Source of the DNA: Leptospira ainlahdjerensis
GTDB lineage: Bacteria; Spirochaetota; Leptospiria; Leptospirales; Leptospiraceae
DNA: 64,000 nt
Reading direction: 5' to 3'
Assembly: GCF_016919175.1 (NCBI RefSeq)
Contig: NZ_JAFFPU010000069.1
Location: 31,941 to 95,940, forward strand
In this document: in pieces, positions 34,765 to 44,056 of the stretch
Position numbering within the stretch: the stretch's first letter is position 1
Layout of the letters: the number at the start of each line of letters is the position of its first letter
Position numbers and translations under genes: made by a program
Notes under the pieces: generated by a model
The model's input: only the letters and a program-made list of their open reading frames with translations
What the model was told of the DNA's origin: nothing
Databases searched by the model: none

Positions 34765-36201
34765 TTACCTTTTTGAAAATTTATTTGGGTCTATCCCAAA
34801 CCTTTCCAACCTATTATTTCGAATATCTGATACGGTTTTTGGTCTACTTTCTAGTTCTTTTTTTACCTTGGAATATGATCTTGTTATTATATCTCTTTTC
34901 CCTCCGATGATTTTCAAAGCCCAATAACGAAGAGCGTCCATCGCATGATCGTGATTTTTGATTGGAATCTCTTTTGCATTTCTTCCATCCTTTTGCGGTT
35001 CCCAAGAGTAAATTGAAAATTCTTCTATTGTATGAACACAAGAGCGGAAAATTCTAAGTTTAACCCCTATCGTAGACTCAAGGAGTTTGATTAAAGCCTG
35101 AATTCCAGTAGAGACGTCCTTATCAGCCGCAAAGGTAACGTATCCACATTCCGCCATTGTCGCGCGATCTTCTGCGTCATGATCGGCTACTATCCAAAGA
35201 TTCGGTTTTCTTCTATCTCCTATGAGTTCGCAGTGTCTTCTTACAGTATGTTCGGTGAAATAATGCTCATCCGCCAGATACCAGGTTTCGTTTGCTTTGT
35301 CGAAATAAAGCCAAAGGAATACAAACGGATTTGTATATCCGAAGTCTACCGCACCCGCACAGTCCCAGGAGTCTGGAATTTTGAATGGCTCAACAATCGC
35401 CGATTCAAACATCGGATAGACAAGTCCTTCAACGTCTATCCACAACCCCAAATACAACCGGTCACGTTCGACACCCGTAAGCTCTGAAAGCATTTGTTTG
35501 TATTCATCTGTGATAAAAGGGTTGTCGAGTGGCGTCCAGTGACGACGCGACATTCTAATTTGTCTTTTGGTTGAGAGTGCTTCTCCCGTTTCTGGATCTT
35601 GTCTAAGAACAAAGTATTTGTAAATCCAGTGAAACCGATTCCTCGGATTACAATCGACTATGAGTTTGTTTGTGAGTTCTTCTCTTACATACGAAAGTCT
35701 TGTTTTTATTTTTTGAAATGTGGGATAGGAAACTTGAGTTGCTTCGTTTAAGAAAATGGTATTGAACTCTGTCCCCATGATCTTTTCAACACGATCGGAA
35801 TCATCAAGACCGGCTCCATAAATCTCAGCTCCGTTTGTAAAAGTGATTACGTGGTCGCTTTCATTGATTGAATAATCTCGATCCTTAACAAAACCCATAT
35901 CTTTCAGGCAAGGAAGAAGGGTCTGTCTCCAAACACTCATACGAAGATGATTGAGTCTGTATCTGGCTATTAAATGTCTTGATCCGGCTGAGATCCAGGC
36001 ACGGGATATAATTGCTTTTATGATTAGAAAGGTTTTACCACTACGAGCACCACCGTCGTAGCATATCTCTTGTATAAAATGATTGCCCCAATCTTCATCG
36101 AGGGCAAGTGACTGTTTCGGAGAAAAATACTTACTTCTTTGGATCGTCTCCGTTTTGGCTTTTTTGGGATCTAATGAGAGAAGTTTCTTCCTTGCCGACA
36201 C
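34765..36201 (-). CDS. terL: Terminase large subunit
   Basis: The product has 478 residues. ATPase: Walker A CYDGGARSGKTFLI near residue 50, Walker B NTIFLNEATQ near 152. Nuclease: GAVDFGYTNPFVFL near 284, VADHDAEDRAT near 340, and NHDHAMDALRYW near 417, giving the acidic metal-binding residues. It packages DNA into the prohead with the small subunit. It overlaps the small-subunit gene by 71 bases, a tight coupling. Confidence 0.95.
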   Translation of the reverse strand: MSARKKLLSLDPKKAKTETIQRSKYFSPKQSLALDEDWGNHFIQEICYDGGARSGKTFLIIKAIISRAWISAGSRHLIARYRLNHLRMSVWRQTLLPCLKDMGFVKDRDYSINESDHVITFTNGAEIYGAGLDDSDRVEKIMGTEFNTIFLNEATQVSYPTFQKIKTRLSYVREELTNKLIVDCNPRNRFHWIYKYFVLRQDPETGEALSTKRQIRMSRRHWTPLDNPFITDEYKQMLSELTGVERDRLYLGLWIDVEGLVYPMFESAIVEPFKIPDSWDCAGAVDFGYTNPFVFLWLYFDKANETWYLADEHYFTEHTVRRHCELIGDRRKPNLWIVADHDAEDRATMAECGYVTFAADKDVSTGIQALIKLLESTIGVKLRIFRSCVHTIEEFSIYSWEPQKDGRNAKEIPIKNHDHAMDALRYWALKIIGGKRDIITRSYSKVKKELESRPKTVSDIRNNRLERFGIDPNKFSKR

Positions 36202-36766
36202 CTATGGCTTTCCCGCCAATGAGCTTCTCGATCGATCCGGGTAGTTCTCCTACGCCGGTGATAATTTGAAGATTGAACTGGCTTTTTTCGTCCGGAGATC
36301 CGGATTCGTTTCGGATAGTATCAGGTAAACCCAGGGATCGGAGAAGTTCCCGGAGTAGGGTATTTCTCGATTTGATTAGGTAAGAAAGATCCTCGTTGGA
36401 AAGTTCGGGATCATAGAGTCGTTTTTTGATTAGATCGAGAAGCTCGGTCGCTTCGGTATTCATACGGGCAAGAGTCGTTGAAGCGTTTGAAATAATGGAA
36501 AGGGCCGTTTTTTCCCTCACTTTTCCTTCTATTTCCTCAAAATCATTCTTCCAACCGTTCCTCTGAATCAGATTGTCGAGTTGTTTGTAATCGATTTTAT
36601 ACTTTCGACAAATCTCTTCTCTGGAAGAACCCTGCAAGTAAGCAAATCGAATCTTTAGTTGGTCTTTTTTTGAAAGTTTTCCTTTGGTCGGTGCGCGATT
36701 TTGTAGAGCCTTATCTTTCCCACCCACTGACTTCTTTCGGGCGGTCACTTTCTTTTTGGCTACCAT
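36131..36766 (-). CDS. terS: Terminase small subunit
   Basis: The product has 211 residues. The N-terminus is basic and Lys-rich (MVAKKKVTARKKSVGGKDKA), followed by a helix-turn-helix (IRFAYLQGSSREEICRKYKI, DYKQLDNLIQRNGW) as in TerS DNA-recognition domains. The middle is coiled-coil-like for oligomerisation. It recognises the packaging site and feeds DNA to TerL, whose gene overlaps its end. Confidence 0.85.
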   Translation of the reverse strand: MVAKKKVTARKKSVGGKDKALQNRAPTKGKLSKKDQLKIRFAYLQGSSREEICRKYKIDYKQLDNLIQRNGWKNDFEEIEGKVREKTALSIISNASTTLARMNTEATELLDLIKKRLYDPELSNEDLSYLIKSRNTLLRELLRSLGLPDTIRNESGSPDEKSQFNLQIITGVGELPGSIEKLIGGKAIGVGKEETSLIRSQKSQNGDDPKK

Positions 36767-36821
36767 AAAGTAGTACTATAACAGAATAAGCTTTATCATA
36801 CTCACGAATTGAAGCACACTT

Positions 36822-37787
36822 TTATACATCCTCCTTCGATTTAGATAGAACATTCGAAAGTATAAGATCGGCATCCAAAACACTAATTTCGTTCAGTTCG
36901 ATTCCATAGAAATTTCTACCGTTTTCTAACGCTACCTTACCTACCGTCCCCTCTCCCATAAACGGATCCAAAACAATTCCTCCCTTCGGACATCCTGCAA
37001 GAACACAGATTTCAAACAGTCTTTCAGGTCCGACGGCTGTGTGTCTTCCTTTTGAATTTGGAGTCGGTATCTGCCAAACGGATCTTCGTCTTGCTGTAAA
37101 ATCATTGGATCGAATTTTATTTTCTAAAATTCGCTTTTTGATTTCCGAAGGATTTTCGGTCTTGTGGTCTGAATAATCTTTTAGTCCCGTCCCTTCATAT
37201 TGTCCGTGTTCGTTTGCCCCCATTGACTTTAATACAGCTGGTAGCGTAGGTGTCGGGTGATGAATTCCTCCAAGTGGAACCGAAACAGACCGAGAATCGA
37301 AATAGTAATTCACGAGATCGAGAACAAATAGAAGTGCGTATTCGTGAGAATTTGTAAATCTTCGGTTTACTGATTCCGGTTTGCAAGAACCTATATTTCC
37401 TTCATCCGTCGAAATCGACTTTGCCCAAACAATCTCTTGAACAAAAATATATCCTTCTTCTTCCATCATATCGATAAATCCGGAAGGTATGCGAAGTGCG
37501 CATCCGTGTCTAAATGAATCGCCAATATTTACAAATACGGTTGCTGATTTCTTTAGTCTTCTTTTTGCTTCCCTAAAAACCCGACTAAGATGGAAGTAAT
37601 ATTCCCAAAGACTTGCTTCTCGACCAATTTCTAATTTCGAATACGGATGACCTTCTGGAAGATAGATTCTTTTCTGAAAATACGGTGGGGAAGTTACGAT
37701 ACAATCGATACTGTTTTCATGTTCATCTTTTGAAAACGTACCTTTTAGAATTCGGTCGGAAGCTCCAATGGATACTTTGTAATTCAT
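36822..37787 (-). CDS. Beta-class DNA methyltransferase
   Basis: The product has 321 residues. Motif IV, DCIVTSPPYFQK, is near residue 30 and precedes motif I, GGIVLDPFMGEGTVG, near 285, the order of beta-class N4-cytosine or N6-adenine enzymes. No restriction endonuclease is beside it, so it is an orphan enzyme that probably protects phage DNA. It overlaps the upstream ParB/HTH gene by 4 bases. Confidence 0.9.
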   Translation of the reverse strand: MNYKVSIGASDRILKGTFSKDEHENSIDCIVTSPPYFQKRIYLPEGHPYSKLEIGREASLWEYYFHLSRVFREAKRRLKKSATVFVNIGDSFRHGCALRIPSGFIDMMEEEGYIFVQEIVWAKSISTDEGNIGSCKPESVNRRFTNSHEYALLFVLDLVNYYFDSRSVSVPLGGIHHPTPTLPAVLKSMGANEHGQYEGTGLKDYSDHKTENPSEIKKRILENKIRSNDFTARRRSVWQIPTPNSKGRHTAVGPERLFEICVLAGCPKGGIVLDPFMGEGTVGKVALENGRNFYGIELNEISVLDADLILSNVLSKSKEDV

Positions 37788-38695
37788 TTCATTCTTTCCT
37801 CACAAAGTATTGCAATCTCTTCGAATAAGGAAATCGAACATTCCCACTTACCGCCCTCTAGTTCTGCGATATAGGATTGTGAATATCCTAAAACTTGCGC
37901 GAGTTCAAACTGAGTCATTCGTGCATCCTTACGCAATTCCCGAATTCGTGAGGCAAGTTCTGAATTCTCAAATTTAAAATTCTTGTTAAAAGACTTTGAC
38001 CGAGCCGCGTCGGCGGAATCCCGAATCACGTCTTTAAATTTACCCTTCCATTCATAATTGAGATTCTTTCCATTAACCTGAAGAAGAAAATTTCCGTCCG
38101 AAAGGTCTGAGATACTGACTCTAAGTCCGCGTATCTTTTTTTTCTCCCATAGACTCCTTAATTCTTCCAGTGTTACCTCTTTACTGCTTCCAGTTCGTAT
38201 CTTTTTTAGATCAGCTTTCAGGGTGGACGTTGGAATTCCCGTTTCATCTGAAATTGTTTCGAGTCTTCGAATTGTAATTTTAGAACCTGTAAAAAAGTCT
38301 GGGCAATACACTTGCAAAATCAGAATTCTATCTTGATGACCGAAATGTCGTCTTCTTACATTTCGAGAAATCATATAGGAGAGTTCGTTCTTTGGAGAAA
38401 CAACGTAACCGGAGACTGACGTCCAACCAAGAAGTTTAACTGCTTTTACTCTGTTTTCTCCAGACAAACAAAGATAAACGTTTTCATCCTCGATAAAGCG
38501 CACTGATATCGGTTCGTGTAAACCAAACCTTGCAATGTCTTTAGAGAGATTTTTTATGTATGCTTCAGACTTTGTTTTAAAAAGTTCTGAGTTTCTTGGA
38601 TGAAACTGAATTCTATCCAAGGGAATTTGTGAGACTATGGGTGAATCTTCATGTCCCACGTTTAAATTTAAGTTAGGATTGGCAGGGCTTTTCAC
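37784..38695 (-). CDS. ParB-fold protein with C-terminal XRE-type HTH
   Basis: The product has 303 residues. The N-terminal ParB-like domain (IPLDRIQFHPRNSELF; LCLSGENRVKAVKLLGW; MISRNVRRRHFGHQDRI) is followed by a linker and a C-terminal XRE HTH (ELRKDARMTQFELAQVLGYS, QSYIAELEGGKW) near residues 245-285. It is coupled to the methyltransferase. It may be a regulator or a ParB-like nuclease/CTPase in DNA modification; it is not next to parA. Confidence 0.8.
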   Translation of the reverse strand: MKSPANPNLNLNVGHEDSPIVSQIPLDRIQFHPRNSELFKTKSEAYIKNLSKDIARFGLHEPISVRFIEDENVYLCLSGENRVKAVKLLGWTSVSGYVVSPKNELSYMISRNVRRRHFGHQDRILILQVYCPDFFTGSKITIRRLETISDETGIPTSTLKADLKKIRTGSSKEVTLEELRSLWEKKKIRGLRVSISDLSDGNFLLQVNGKNLNYEWKGKFKDVIRDSADAARSKSFNKNFKFENSELASRIRELRKDARMTQFELAQVLGYSQSYIAELEGGKWECSISLFEEIAILCEERMK

Positions 38696-38770
38696 ACCCT
38701 ATGCGTAACTTTTACACCCTGAAAGAGTCCATTCAGGAAAGGAAAATTCTTAGAAAAAATTAAGGACTGT

Positions 38771-39517
38771 CTACTTTTTTATGTTTAATTTCTTTTTCTT
38801 TTTTTGATTTTCTAAATCAAGCTCGATTGCGCGTTTTAATCCTCCAAACGGTTTTAACTGTTTTGCTAATTTATTTTTTTCAATTAACAGCTTTTTTGTT
38901 TGAGTATCTATATTCTGGACTTGTTTTACGATCTTGTGAATGGTGGTAAGTTTCTTCTTATCAAGATCTTTGAGTCGAATTTCAGCTGTCTCCTCGCCTA
39001 AAAGGATAGTTTTTGCTTCTTTTAGATATCGTTGGCAATGTCTTTGCGATCTTCCAAAAGTTTTAGAAATGATTTCTGATAAAGGAGGACCGAGCATTTT
39101 TCTTGTTTCCGGAGAAATATTCCCTCGGAATTCTTTTAAAATCCGTCCTTTACCAAATTCTTTGATGATTGCTCGAATCGTGGATTCCTCACTCATCGGA
39201 ACACCGGTATTGTTTACTGCATACATCACATACCGGCGCACGTCTTCCGTTAAGTCTGAAGTAACCATTTTAGCAAGGATCGTCTGATGTTTTGCTTCCT
39301 TATTTCCAGAAAACCGACGGTCTCCGTTTAAAAGCCAGTATTTCCCGTTTTTTGTCGGATGCTTTACTACAATGACGGGTTCCGTGACTCCTATTTCCTT
39401 TATAGACTCATTGAGACTATTTTTTTCTTCGTCAAGGACAACCCTGGATTCCAAGTTCGGATGTTTGATAATGTCGGTTTGATTTATTTCAAAAGCGGTG
39501 GAATAGGATACTTTCAT
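38771..39517 (-). CDS. ParB-like protein
   Basis: The product has 248 residues. The ParB N-terminal-like core is LNESIKEIGVTEPVIVVKHP, YWLLNGDRRFSGNKEA (GDRR box), then VMYAVNNTGVPMSEES and an HTH-like ISKTFGRSQRHCQRYLKEAK. The C-terminus is very basic, ending KKKKKLNIKK. It lies between two methyltransferase genes with the other ParB-fold gene. The function is probably DNA binding; partition partnership with the distant ParA is possible but unproven. Confidence 0.75.
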   Translation of the reverse strand: MKVSYSTAFEINQTDIIKHPNLESRVVLDEEKNSLNESIKEIGVTEPVIVVKHPTKNGKYWLLNGDRRFSGNKEAKHQTILAKMVTSDLTEDVRRYVMYAVNNTGVPMSEESTIRAIIKEFGKGRILKEFRGNISPETRKMLGPPLSEIISKTFGRSQRHCQRYLKEAKTILLGEETAEIRLKDLDKKKLTTIHKIVKQVQNIDTQTKKLLIEKNKLAKQLKPFGGLKRAIELDLENQKKKKKLNIKK

Positions 39518-39582
39518 GCGAACTAAATTTCTTGTAATCTATTAGGTTTAGTAAAGCAATTTTTAAGAGAGTTTTTTGACCC

Positions 39583-40587
39583 TTAAAAAAGCCTGAGTCC
39601 GATTCGACGCTCCGCCTCTTCTGCAAACTTCGAAACGATTTCGATTCCCGTGTATTCACAACCTAAATCTAAAGAGACAACGCCTGTAGTCCCTGATCCA
39701 AAAAACGGATCAAAAACCCTAGGCGGAACCGGATCAAAAGGATGATCACATTCTGAGATCATTTTTTGTCTGTATTGTTTACCGCAAACTCGACAAGCCC
39801 CTATTTTACTGGTTCCAGCCTTTATACAATTTGAGATTAATTCGCGTGGGAAAGTCGCCGTATGCGAAGTTTTTGACGGTGCTGTCGGAACAGTCCAGAC
39901 TGATCTTTTGTTTCTTCGTTCTTTTATGACTTGGAAAGTTTTACCTCTCTTACTCTCGGAAACGGTCCGTCTTTGATTTTCGTTTTCAAGCAAATGAGGC
40001 CGAAAACTTGGATGCCCTGGAATAAGGCTAACAGCCGGTTCTGAAATTGCATCCGTATCGTAATAGTATTTTGGACTTTTAGTTAAGAGGAAAATATATT
40101 CGTGGGAAGTCGTGCATCGGTCTTTTACCGCCGAAGGCATTGGATTTGGCTTACTCCAAATGATGTCTTGTCGTAAAATCCATCCATCTTCTTGTAAAGC
40201 AAAGGCTACTCTCCAAGGAATACCGATGAGATCTTTCTTTTTCAGACCACAAACACGAGTCGCAGTTTGAAGTAAGGATTTACTATTTGAAACTTCCCTC
40301 TTTGTTTCCTTTTCCTTTCTTTCACCTGTATTATATGAATCACCGAGGTTTACCCATGCCGTCCCTTCCGGGTGTAATACTCTTCTTACTTCCCGGAAAA
40401 CCTCAACGATTCGTTTTATATATTCCTTTGGAGCATCCTCAAGTCCGATCTGGCCGGGATGACCGTAATCCCTAAGACGAAAATACGGTGGGGAGCTAAT
40501 TACAGTATGGAAATAATCGGAGGGGAGGGTTCGAAGACGTTCTAAAGCATCCCCGACAAAAATCTTGTTTCTTAGATTTTCTTCCAT
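39583..40587 (-). CDS. Second beta-class DNA methyltransferase
   Basis: The start is placed at ATG 40587 (MEENLRNKIFVGDALERLRT); an ATG at 40632 adds an atypical leader. It gives 334 residues. VGDALERLRTLP is followed by VISSPPYFRLRDYG (motif IV), a Cys pair in GACRVCGKQYRQK, and VFDPFFGSGTTGVVSLDLG (motif I), the beta-class order. The SPPYF...DYG form suggests an N4-cytosine or N6-adenine enzyme. It is an orphan within the early operon. Confidence 0.9.
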   Translation of the reverse strand: MEENLRNKIFVGDALERLRTLPSDYFHTVISSPPYFRLRDYGHPGQIGLEDAPKEYIKRIVEVFREVRRVLHPEGTAWVNLGDSYNTGERKEKETKREVSNSKSLLQTATRVCGLKKKDLIGIPWRVAFALQEDGWILRQDIIWSKPNPMPSAVKDRCTTSHEYIFLLTKSPKYYYDTDAISEPAVSLIPGHPSFRPHLLENENQRRTVSESKRGKTFQVIKERRNKRSVWTVPTAPSKTSHTATFPRELISNCIKAGTSKIGACRVCGKQYRQKMISECDHPFDPVPPRVFDPFFGSGTTGVVSLDLGCEYTGIEIVSKFAEEAERRIGLRLF

Positions 40588-40658
40588 TCTTTGGATTTGC
40601 GAATTCACGCAAAACCAGAATGTACCGATCATTATCGTATCGGAGAATAGGTGGAAAA

Positions 40659-40985
40659 TTAAGAATTTAAGGTTTTATATTTTTTCCACTGAATTTCAAA
40701 TTTAAGCAAGTCTTCAAAGTAGAATTCGGTTTCTAATCTCTTCCACAAACGTCTTAACTGCAAGTTCGGAAGTTCTTCTTTTATTATTCCGTATTCTTCC
40801 CAGTGAGCCTTTGGAAATTTTTGTGAAACGTGAGATAATCTGAATTGCTCGATTATTTTACATACAAGAGTATCGAATTCACTTGTGTTGCCTCTTGCAA
40901 ATTTTTCTTTTGATTCTCGCGGTAACCGAGGTCTACCACGTTTTTCGACCCTCCAAGGTCTTGAAATGATTAAGCGACGTCCCAT
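40659..40985 (-). CDS. Small early protein
   Basis: The product has 108 residues, is basic and overlaps the exonuclease gene by 16 bases. An AT-hook-like RGRPRLP motif lies near residue 18, followed by a helical body. DNA binding is plausible from the AT-hook but not established. Confidence 0.6.
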   Translation of the reverse strand: MGRRLIISRPWRVEKRGRPRLPRESKEKFARGNTSEFDTLVCKIIEQFRLSHVSQKFPKAHWEEYGIIKEELPNLQLRRLWKRLETEFYFEDLLKFEIQWKKYKTLNS

Positions 40986-41563
40986 GATGCCTCTACCATT
41001 GCCTGAAACGGATCTTCGGCTATATTAAATTCATCGTATAGAAGGAATTGACCTTTGAATACTCGGATCGCTCCAATACAATCGTATATTGCGCGATGGG
41101 CTATCCTAGATTCAATACTCGCATAAAACCGGAACGCCGATTTTAAATCGTGTTTTCCCGGTTCTCGCCTTTTAAAAATTCGATACGGATCTATGATTTC
41201 AGAGGACGGGAATGGACACAAATCTCCGATTCTTGCAAATTCGTTTTTCAAAAGTGGAATATCGTAATTGATTATATTATATCCGCTCAAAGGTAAGTCC
41301 GAAACTGTATTTTTTATTTTGTCCTGAATATCTGAGAGCCTTGGTACGTTTTCGACCATTGCGTTGGTAATTCCATGAATTTTTGTAGCCGATTGCGGAA
41401 TCGGCATTTCTGGATTTACGAGTGAAGTAAAGATCTTTGAAATTCTAAAGTTCCATCCGTCCCAAAAAAGGACTATCATTCCAATTTCAACAATTCGGTC
41501 CCGGAAAACGTCCAGACCCGTTGTCTCGAGATCCAAAAAAACGATTCGAAGCCCTTCTTTCAT
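40970..41563 (-). CDS. DnaQ-like 3'-5' exonuclease
   Basis: The product has 197 residues. Exo I IVFLDLETTGLDVFRDRIVE lies near residue 9, Exo II LSGYNIINYDIPLLKNEF near 95, Exo III IAHRAIYDCIGAIRVF near 157 (DEDDh type). The KIHGIT block seen in DnaQ and PolC-type exonucleases is present. It could proofread or process phage DNA; no polymerase gene is in the window. Confidence 0.9.
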   Translation of the reverse strand: MKEGLRIVFLDLETTGLDVFRDRIVEIGMIVLFWDGWNFRISKIFTSLVNPEMPIPQSATKIHGITNAMVENVPRLSDIQDKIKNTVSDLPLSGYNIINYDIPLLKNEFARIGDLCPFPSSEIIDPYRIFKRREPGKHDLKSAFRFYASIESRIAHRAIYDCIGAIRVFKGQFLLYDEFNIAEDPFQAMVEASWDVA

Positions 41564-41590
41564 AATCTACTTTCTATTTTGACTCGAAAC

Positions 41591-41854
41591 TTACGCATCG
41601 ATCAATCTTCCGTTACGCCAGATCATCGTTTTACTCGGTCTATTTTTTCGGTGGATTCCGTATTCGTATCTTTGAACCGAATACTCGACCCCTTCCGGAG
41701 CTGACGTTTGCAGTAAAGCCGCCGTCGATATTGCAATCTTAGCTCCTTCCGGGCCATCAAACCACTTCCCGATTGCACCCCAAAGCCTTGGTGTTTGAGT
41801 AGTCGGCGGCAAGTGCTTGTAAATATGAAACTCTTCTTTCAAAACTCCGTTCAT
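41591..41854 (-). CDS. Small hypothetical protein
   Basis: The product has 87 residues with a strong ribosome site (AAGGAGGTGTATC) before the ATG at 41854. It contains LWGAIGKWFDGPEGAKIAIS and a basic C-terminus. No motif was recognised. It is in the early operon between the replication protein and the exonuclease. Confidence 0.7.
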   Translation of the reverse strand: MNGVLKEEFHIYKHLPPTTQTPRLWGAIGKWFDGPEGAKIAISTAALLQTSAPEGVEYSVQRYEYGIHRKNRPSKTMIWRNGRLIDA

Positions 41855-41868
41855 GATACACCTCCTTG

Positions 41869-43230
41869 TTATTTCACTAAAACGAGTCTGTTTTCTATTT
41901 TGCTTTTAGAGAAAGGTTGATCCTGAAAAGGAAATTCTTCGTTTTTTGCTTCGTAATGGGTGACTAAAACGTCATGTGTCGTTTTACTTTCCACCCCGGA
42001 ATGAGATCCTTCTTTCTTTTCATCCTCCTCCACCCTATCTTCAAAATCTTTAAATAGAGTTGGAGCGATTTCTTTAAAGAATTTTTCATAAAGTATCTTT
42101 TTGTTACCCGTATAGGTTTGGGGGTCCAAGTTCTCTTGATAGAACTTGATAGATGTGCTATGGAGATTTTTCTCTTTAGCCCAAAGTAGGAAACATTCAT
42201 GTCTGTTTTTAGGAAGTGCGCGATTCGTATTAAAAGCAGGGGTTTGAGGTTTAGAAATTTGATTTCCTTTTTTAAAACTCTCTTTTCTAACCTTTTCTTT
42301 ATTTTGATTTTTCTCTTTTGGGATACGCCTCGTATGTCCTTGTGGAAAAAGGCGCGACCAAAATTTAGAGAGAGTTTCAGGACTTACCGCCTGTTTTCCC
42401 CAAAATTTAGAATCCTCATTTCTCAGTTGCATTAAAATTTGTAATTTAAAATGAACCTGGCTCCAATCTCCGTTTGTCGTATCGTATATCCATTCTAGAC
42501 TTTTCAGTTCTGAAAGCGGTTTACCCATTGCTATGCCGTGTTCTTCGTTATACACTTTTTGGAAGGACTCAAGCCAAAGAACCGGAAAGTTCCAACTTTG
42601 ATTTTGGTTTTCCCGGTTCCGGTTTTCTTTCGGCGTTCGTTCAGGTGCTTCCTTCTCTCTAGAAGTATTTAGTATTTGGTTTTTTAGGAATTGGTCCATT
42701 AGTACTTTGTCTTTAGTACTTAGTAGAGGCATTTTTACCGGAGCCGGGCTTTCCAGCTCCGGGGATTCCGGGGCTGGTTTCACCGGGACCGGAAAATCCA
42801 GTCCTGGTGAATTCTCTACTCCACCAGAAATTGAATCAAAAAGGGTTGGCTGATCGTTTTCTTGAGATTTAGTTTTTTTATTACTTTCCTTAGCCGCCAT
42901 GACAAAAGGTTTTCTCGAGGTCTCAAAAAAGTTCCAAACCTGTTTGATTCTTCCCGTTTCTGGATCTCTCACTCGAACAAGCTCAGCATATCCGAAATGT
43001 ACGAGTTCCCGAAGCCCAGCAATGGTGCTGTCTTTTTTGTCGGAAGCGTGAGTTTGCAGTTCTTCACTATTTACCGCCCAATCTGGTGGAAGATGTAAAA
43101 GAAATATCAAAATTCCGCGCGCCTTCCAACTAAGTCTCGAATCCCTTATCCAAACATTGGTTACTCTTGTATAATCTCGTTCGGTTCGTTCGGCGTGAAA
43201 AATCCTTTGTTCTTTGGAAAATAGAATCAT
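41869..43230 (-). CDS. Replisome organiser / winged-helix replication protein
   Basis: The product has 453 residues. The N-terminal wHTH (VTNVWIRDSRLSWKARGILI, FLLHLPPDWAVNSEELQTHA, then GLRELVHFGYAELVR) is typical of phage and plasmid replication proteins. A Pro/Glu-rich linker at about 125-215 follows, then a helical C-terminal half. It overlaps the following 117-codon gene by 4 bases. It probably nucleates replication with the plus-strand initiator and DnaC-like loader. Role inferred. Confidence 0.65.
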   Translation of the reverse strand: MILFSKEQRIFHAERTERDYTRVTNVWIRDSRLSWKARGILIFLLHLPPDWAVNSEELQTHASDKKDSTIAGLRELVHFGYAELVRVRDPETGRIKQVWNFFETSRKPFVMAAKESNKKTKSQENDQPTLFDSISGGVENSPGLDFPVPVKPAPESPELESPAPVKMPLLSTKDKVLMDQFLKNQILNTSREKEAPERTPKENRNRENQNQSWNFPVLWLESFQKVYNEEHGIAMGKPLSELKSLEWIYDTTNGDWSQVHFKLQILMQLRNEDSKFWGKQAVSPETLSKFWSRLFPQGHTRRIPKEKNQNKEKVRKESFKKGNQISKPQTPAFNTNRALPKNRHECFLLWAKEKNLHSTSIKFYQENLDPQTYTGNKKILYEKFFKEIAPTLFKDFEDRVEEDEKKEGSHSGVESKTTHDVLVTHYEAKNEEFPFQDQPFSKSKIENRLVLVK

Positions 43231-43580
43231 ACTTCCAATTCCTTTTCGTTTTTAAACATTTCCGAGACTACTTCAAAGCAAGAAAATGGGCTTTGTATAT
43301 TGAATTCAGGCCGCCTCTCCCAAGCCCTCACGAGAGTCGCTAAAACTTTCCCGACCATCTCAAGCGAGTCCGTGAAGTAAAAAAGTAAGTCCCACTCTTT
43401 GAAAAAAACGGCCTCCCCTACTTCCACAATAAGCCCCGGAACAAAAGAACATTTGTAGACCGATGGAGAAAGGGGGCTTTTTAAAAAACGATATTCAGTC
43501 AGGAGATTTTCTAAAGGGGAAGAATCCGCGCTTATGTTTTCACTCAATGCGGAAGAAGGAAGAGAAAGCAAATTTTCCAA
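43227..43580 (-). CDS. Hypothetical early protein
   Basis: The product has 117 residues: MENLLSLPSSALSENISADS, then LIVEVGEAVFFKEWDLLFYF. No motif was recognised. It overlaps the winged-helix protein gene by 4 bases (ATGA), so it is part of the early operon. Confidence 0.65.
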   Translation of the reverse strand: MENLLSLPSSALSENISADSSPLENLLTEYRFLKSPLSPSVYKCSFVPGLIVEVGEAVFFKEWDLLFYFTDSLEMVGKVLATLVRAWERRPEFNIQSPFSCFEVVSEMFKNEKELEV

Positions 43581-43603
43581 GTGTTGATTCCTTGTGAGAG
43601 ATT

Positions 43604-43741
43604 CTATTTTTTGAAATAAATCTTATTTAAGCTTCGCAAAATGGCTTCGTCTGTTCGCTTCCGGGGTAGAAATTGCATTACTAACGCCCCTACTCCCGCA
43701 AACAAAAGAAACCCACAAACTACAATTATGGCCGTTCCCAT
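43604..43741 (-). CDS. Tiny membrane protein
   Basis: The product has 45 residues from an ATG at 43741, MGTAIIVVCGFLLFAGVGAL, then a basic tail ending NKIYFKK. A very strong GGGGGAGG Shine-Dalgarno lies nine bases upstream. There is one membrane segment. It lies in the early operon; function unknown, with superinfection exclusion or regulation possible. Confidence 0.7.
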   Translation of the reverse strand: MGTAIIVVCGFLLFAGVGALVMQFLPRKRTDEAILRSLNKIYFKK

Positions 43742-43825
43742 TTTCCGGACCTCCCCCACTCGAATACTTTTTGATTTTGGCCTGCATTTCGATTTGGATG
43801 AAAATTCAAGAAATTAGGTTTTTTA

Positions 43826-44056
43826 TTAATTTTTGAGAATCTTGGATTCGAGTCCTCTTTCATATCCAACGTCTTTTTCCATGATCCAATCGACGCACCA
43901 AGCAAATGACTCGTCTTGAAATACGACTTCATCGGTATATCGATCATATACTTCAAAGTAGATAATTCCATTTTCTTCGCTCTCGACTTCACGAAATCTA
44001 TACTGCTCGATCGGCCTCAAGGTATTGCGTATTTTGACTTTGGTCGTCAGTTTCAA
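43826..44056 (-). CDS. Small hypothetical protein overlapping the antirepressor end
   Basis: The product has 76 residues from a TTG start: KLTTKVKIRNTLRPIEQYRF, IIYFEVYDRYTDEVVFQDES. It overlaps the 3' end of the antirepressor gene by 59 bases in another frame. The beta/alpha protein-like sequence supports coding. Function unknown. Confidence 0.6.
   Translation of the reverse strand: MKLTTKVKIRNTLRPIEQYRFREVESEENGIIYFEVYDRYTDEVVFQDESFAWCVDWIMEKDVGYERGLESKILKN

Noticed and set aside
43726..43992. 88-codon minus-strand frame between the tiny membrane protein and the antirepressor
   Set aside because: Overlaps the better 76-codon gene in another frame, and its start lacks a ribosome site.
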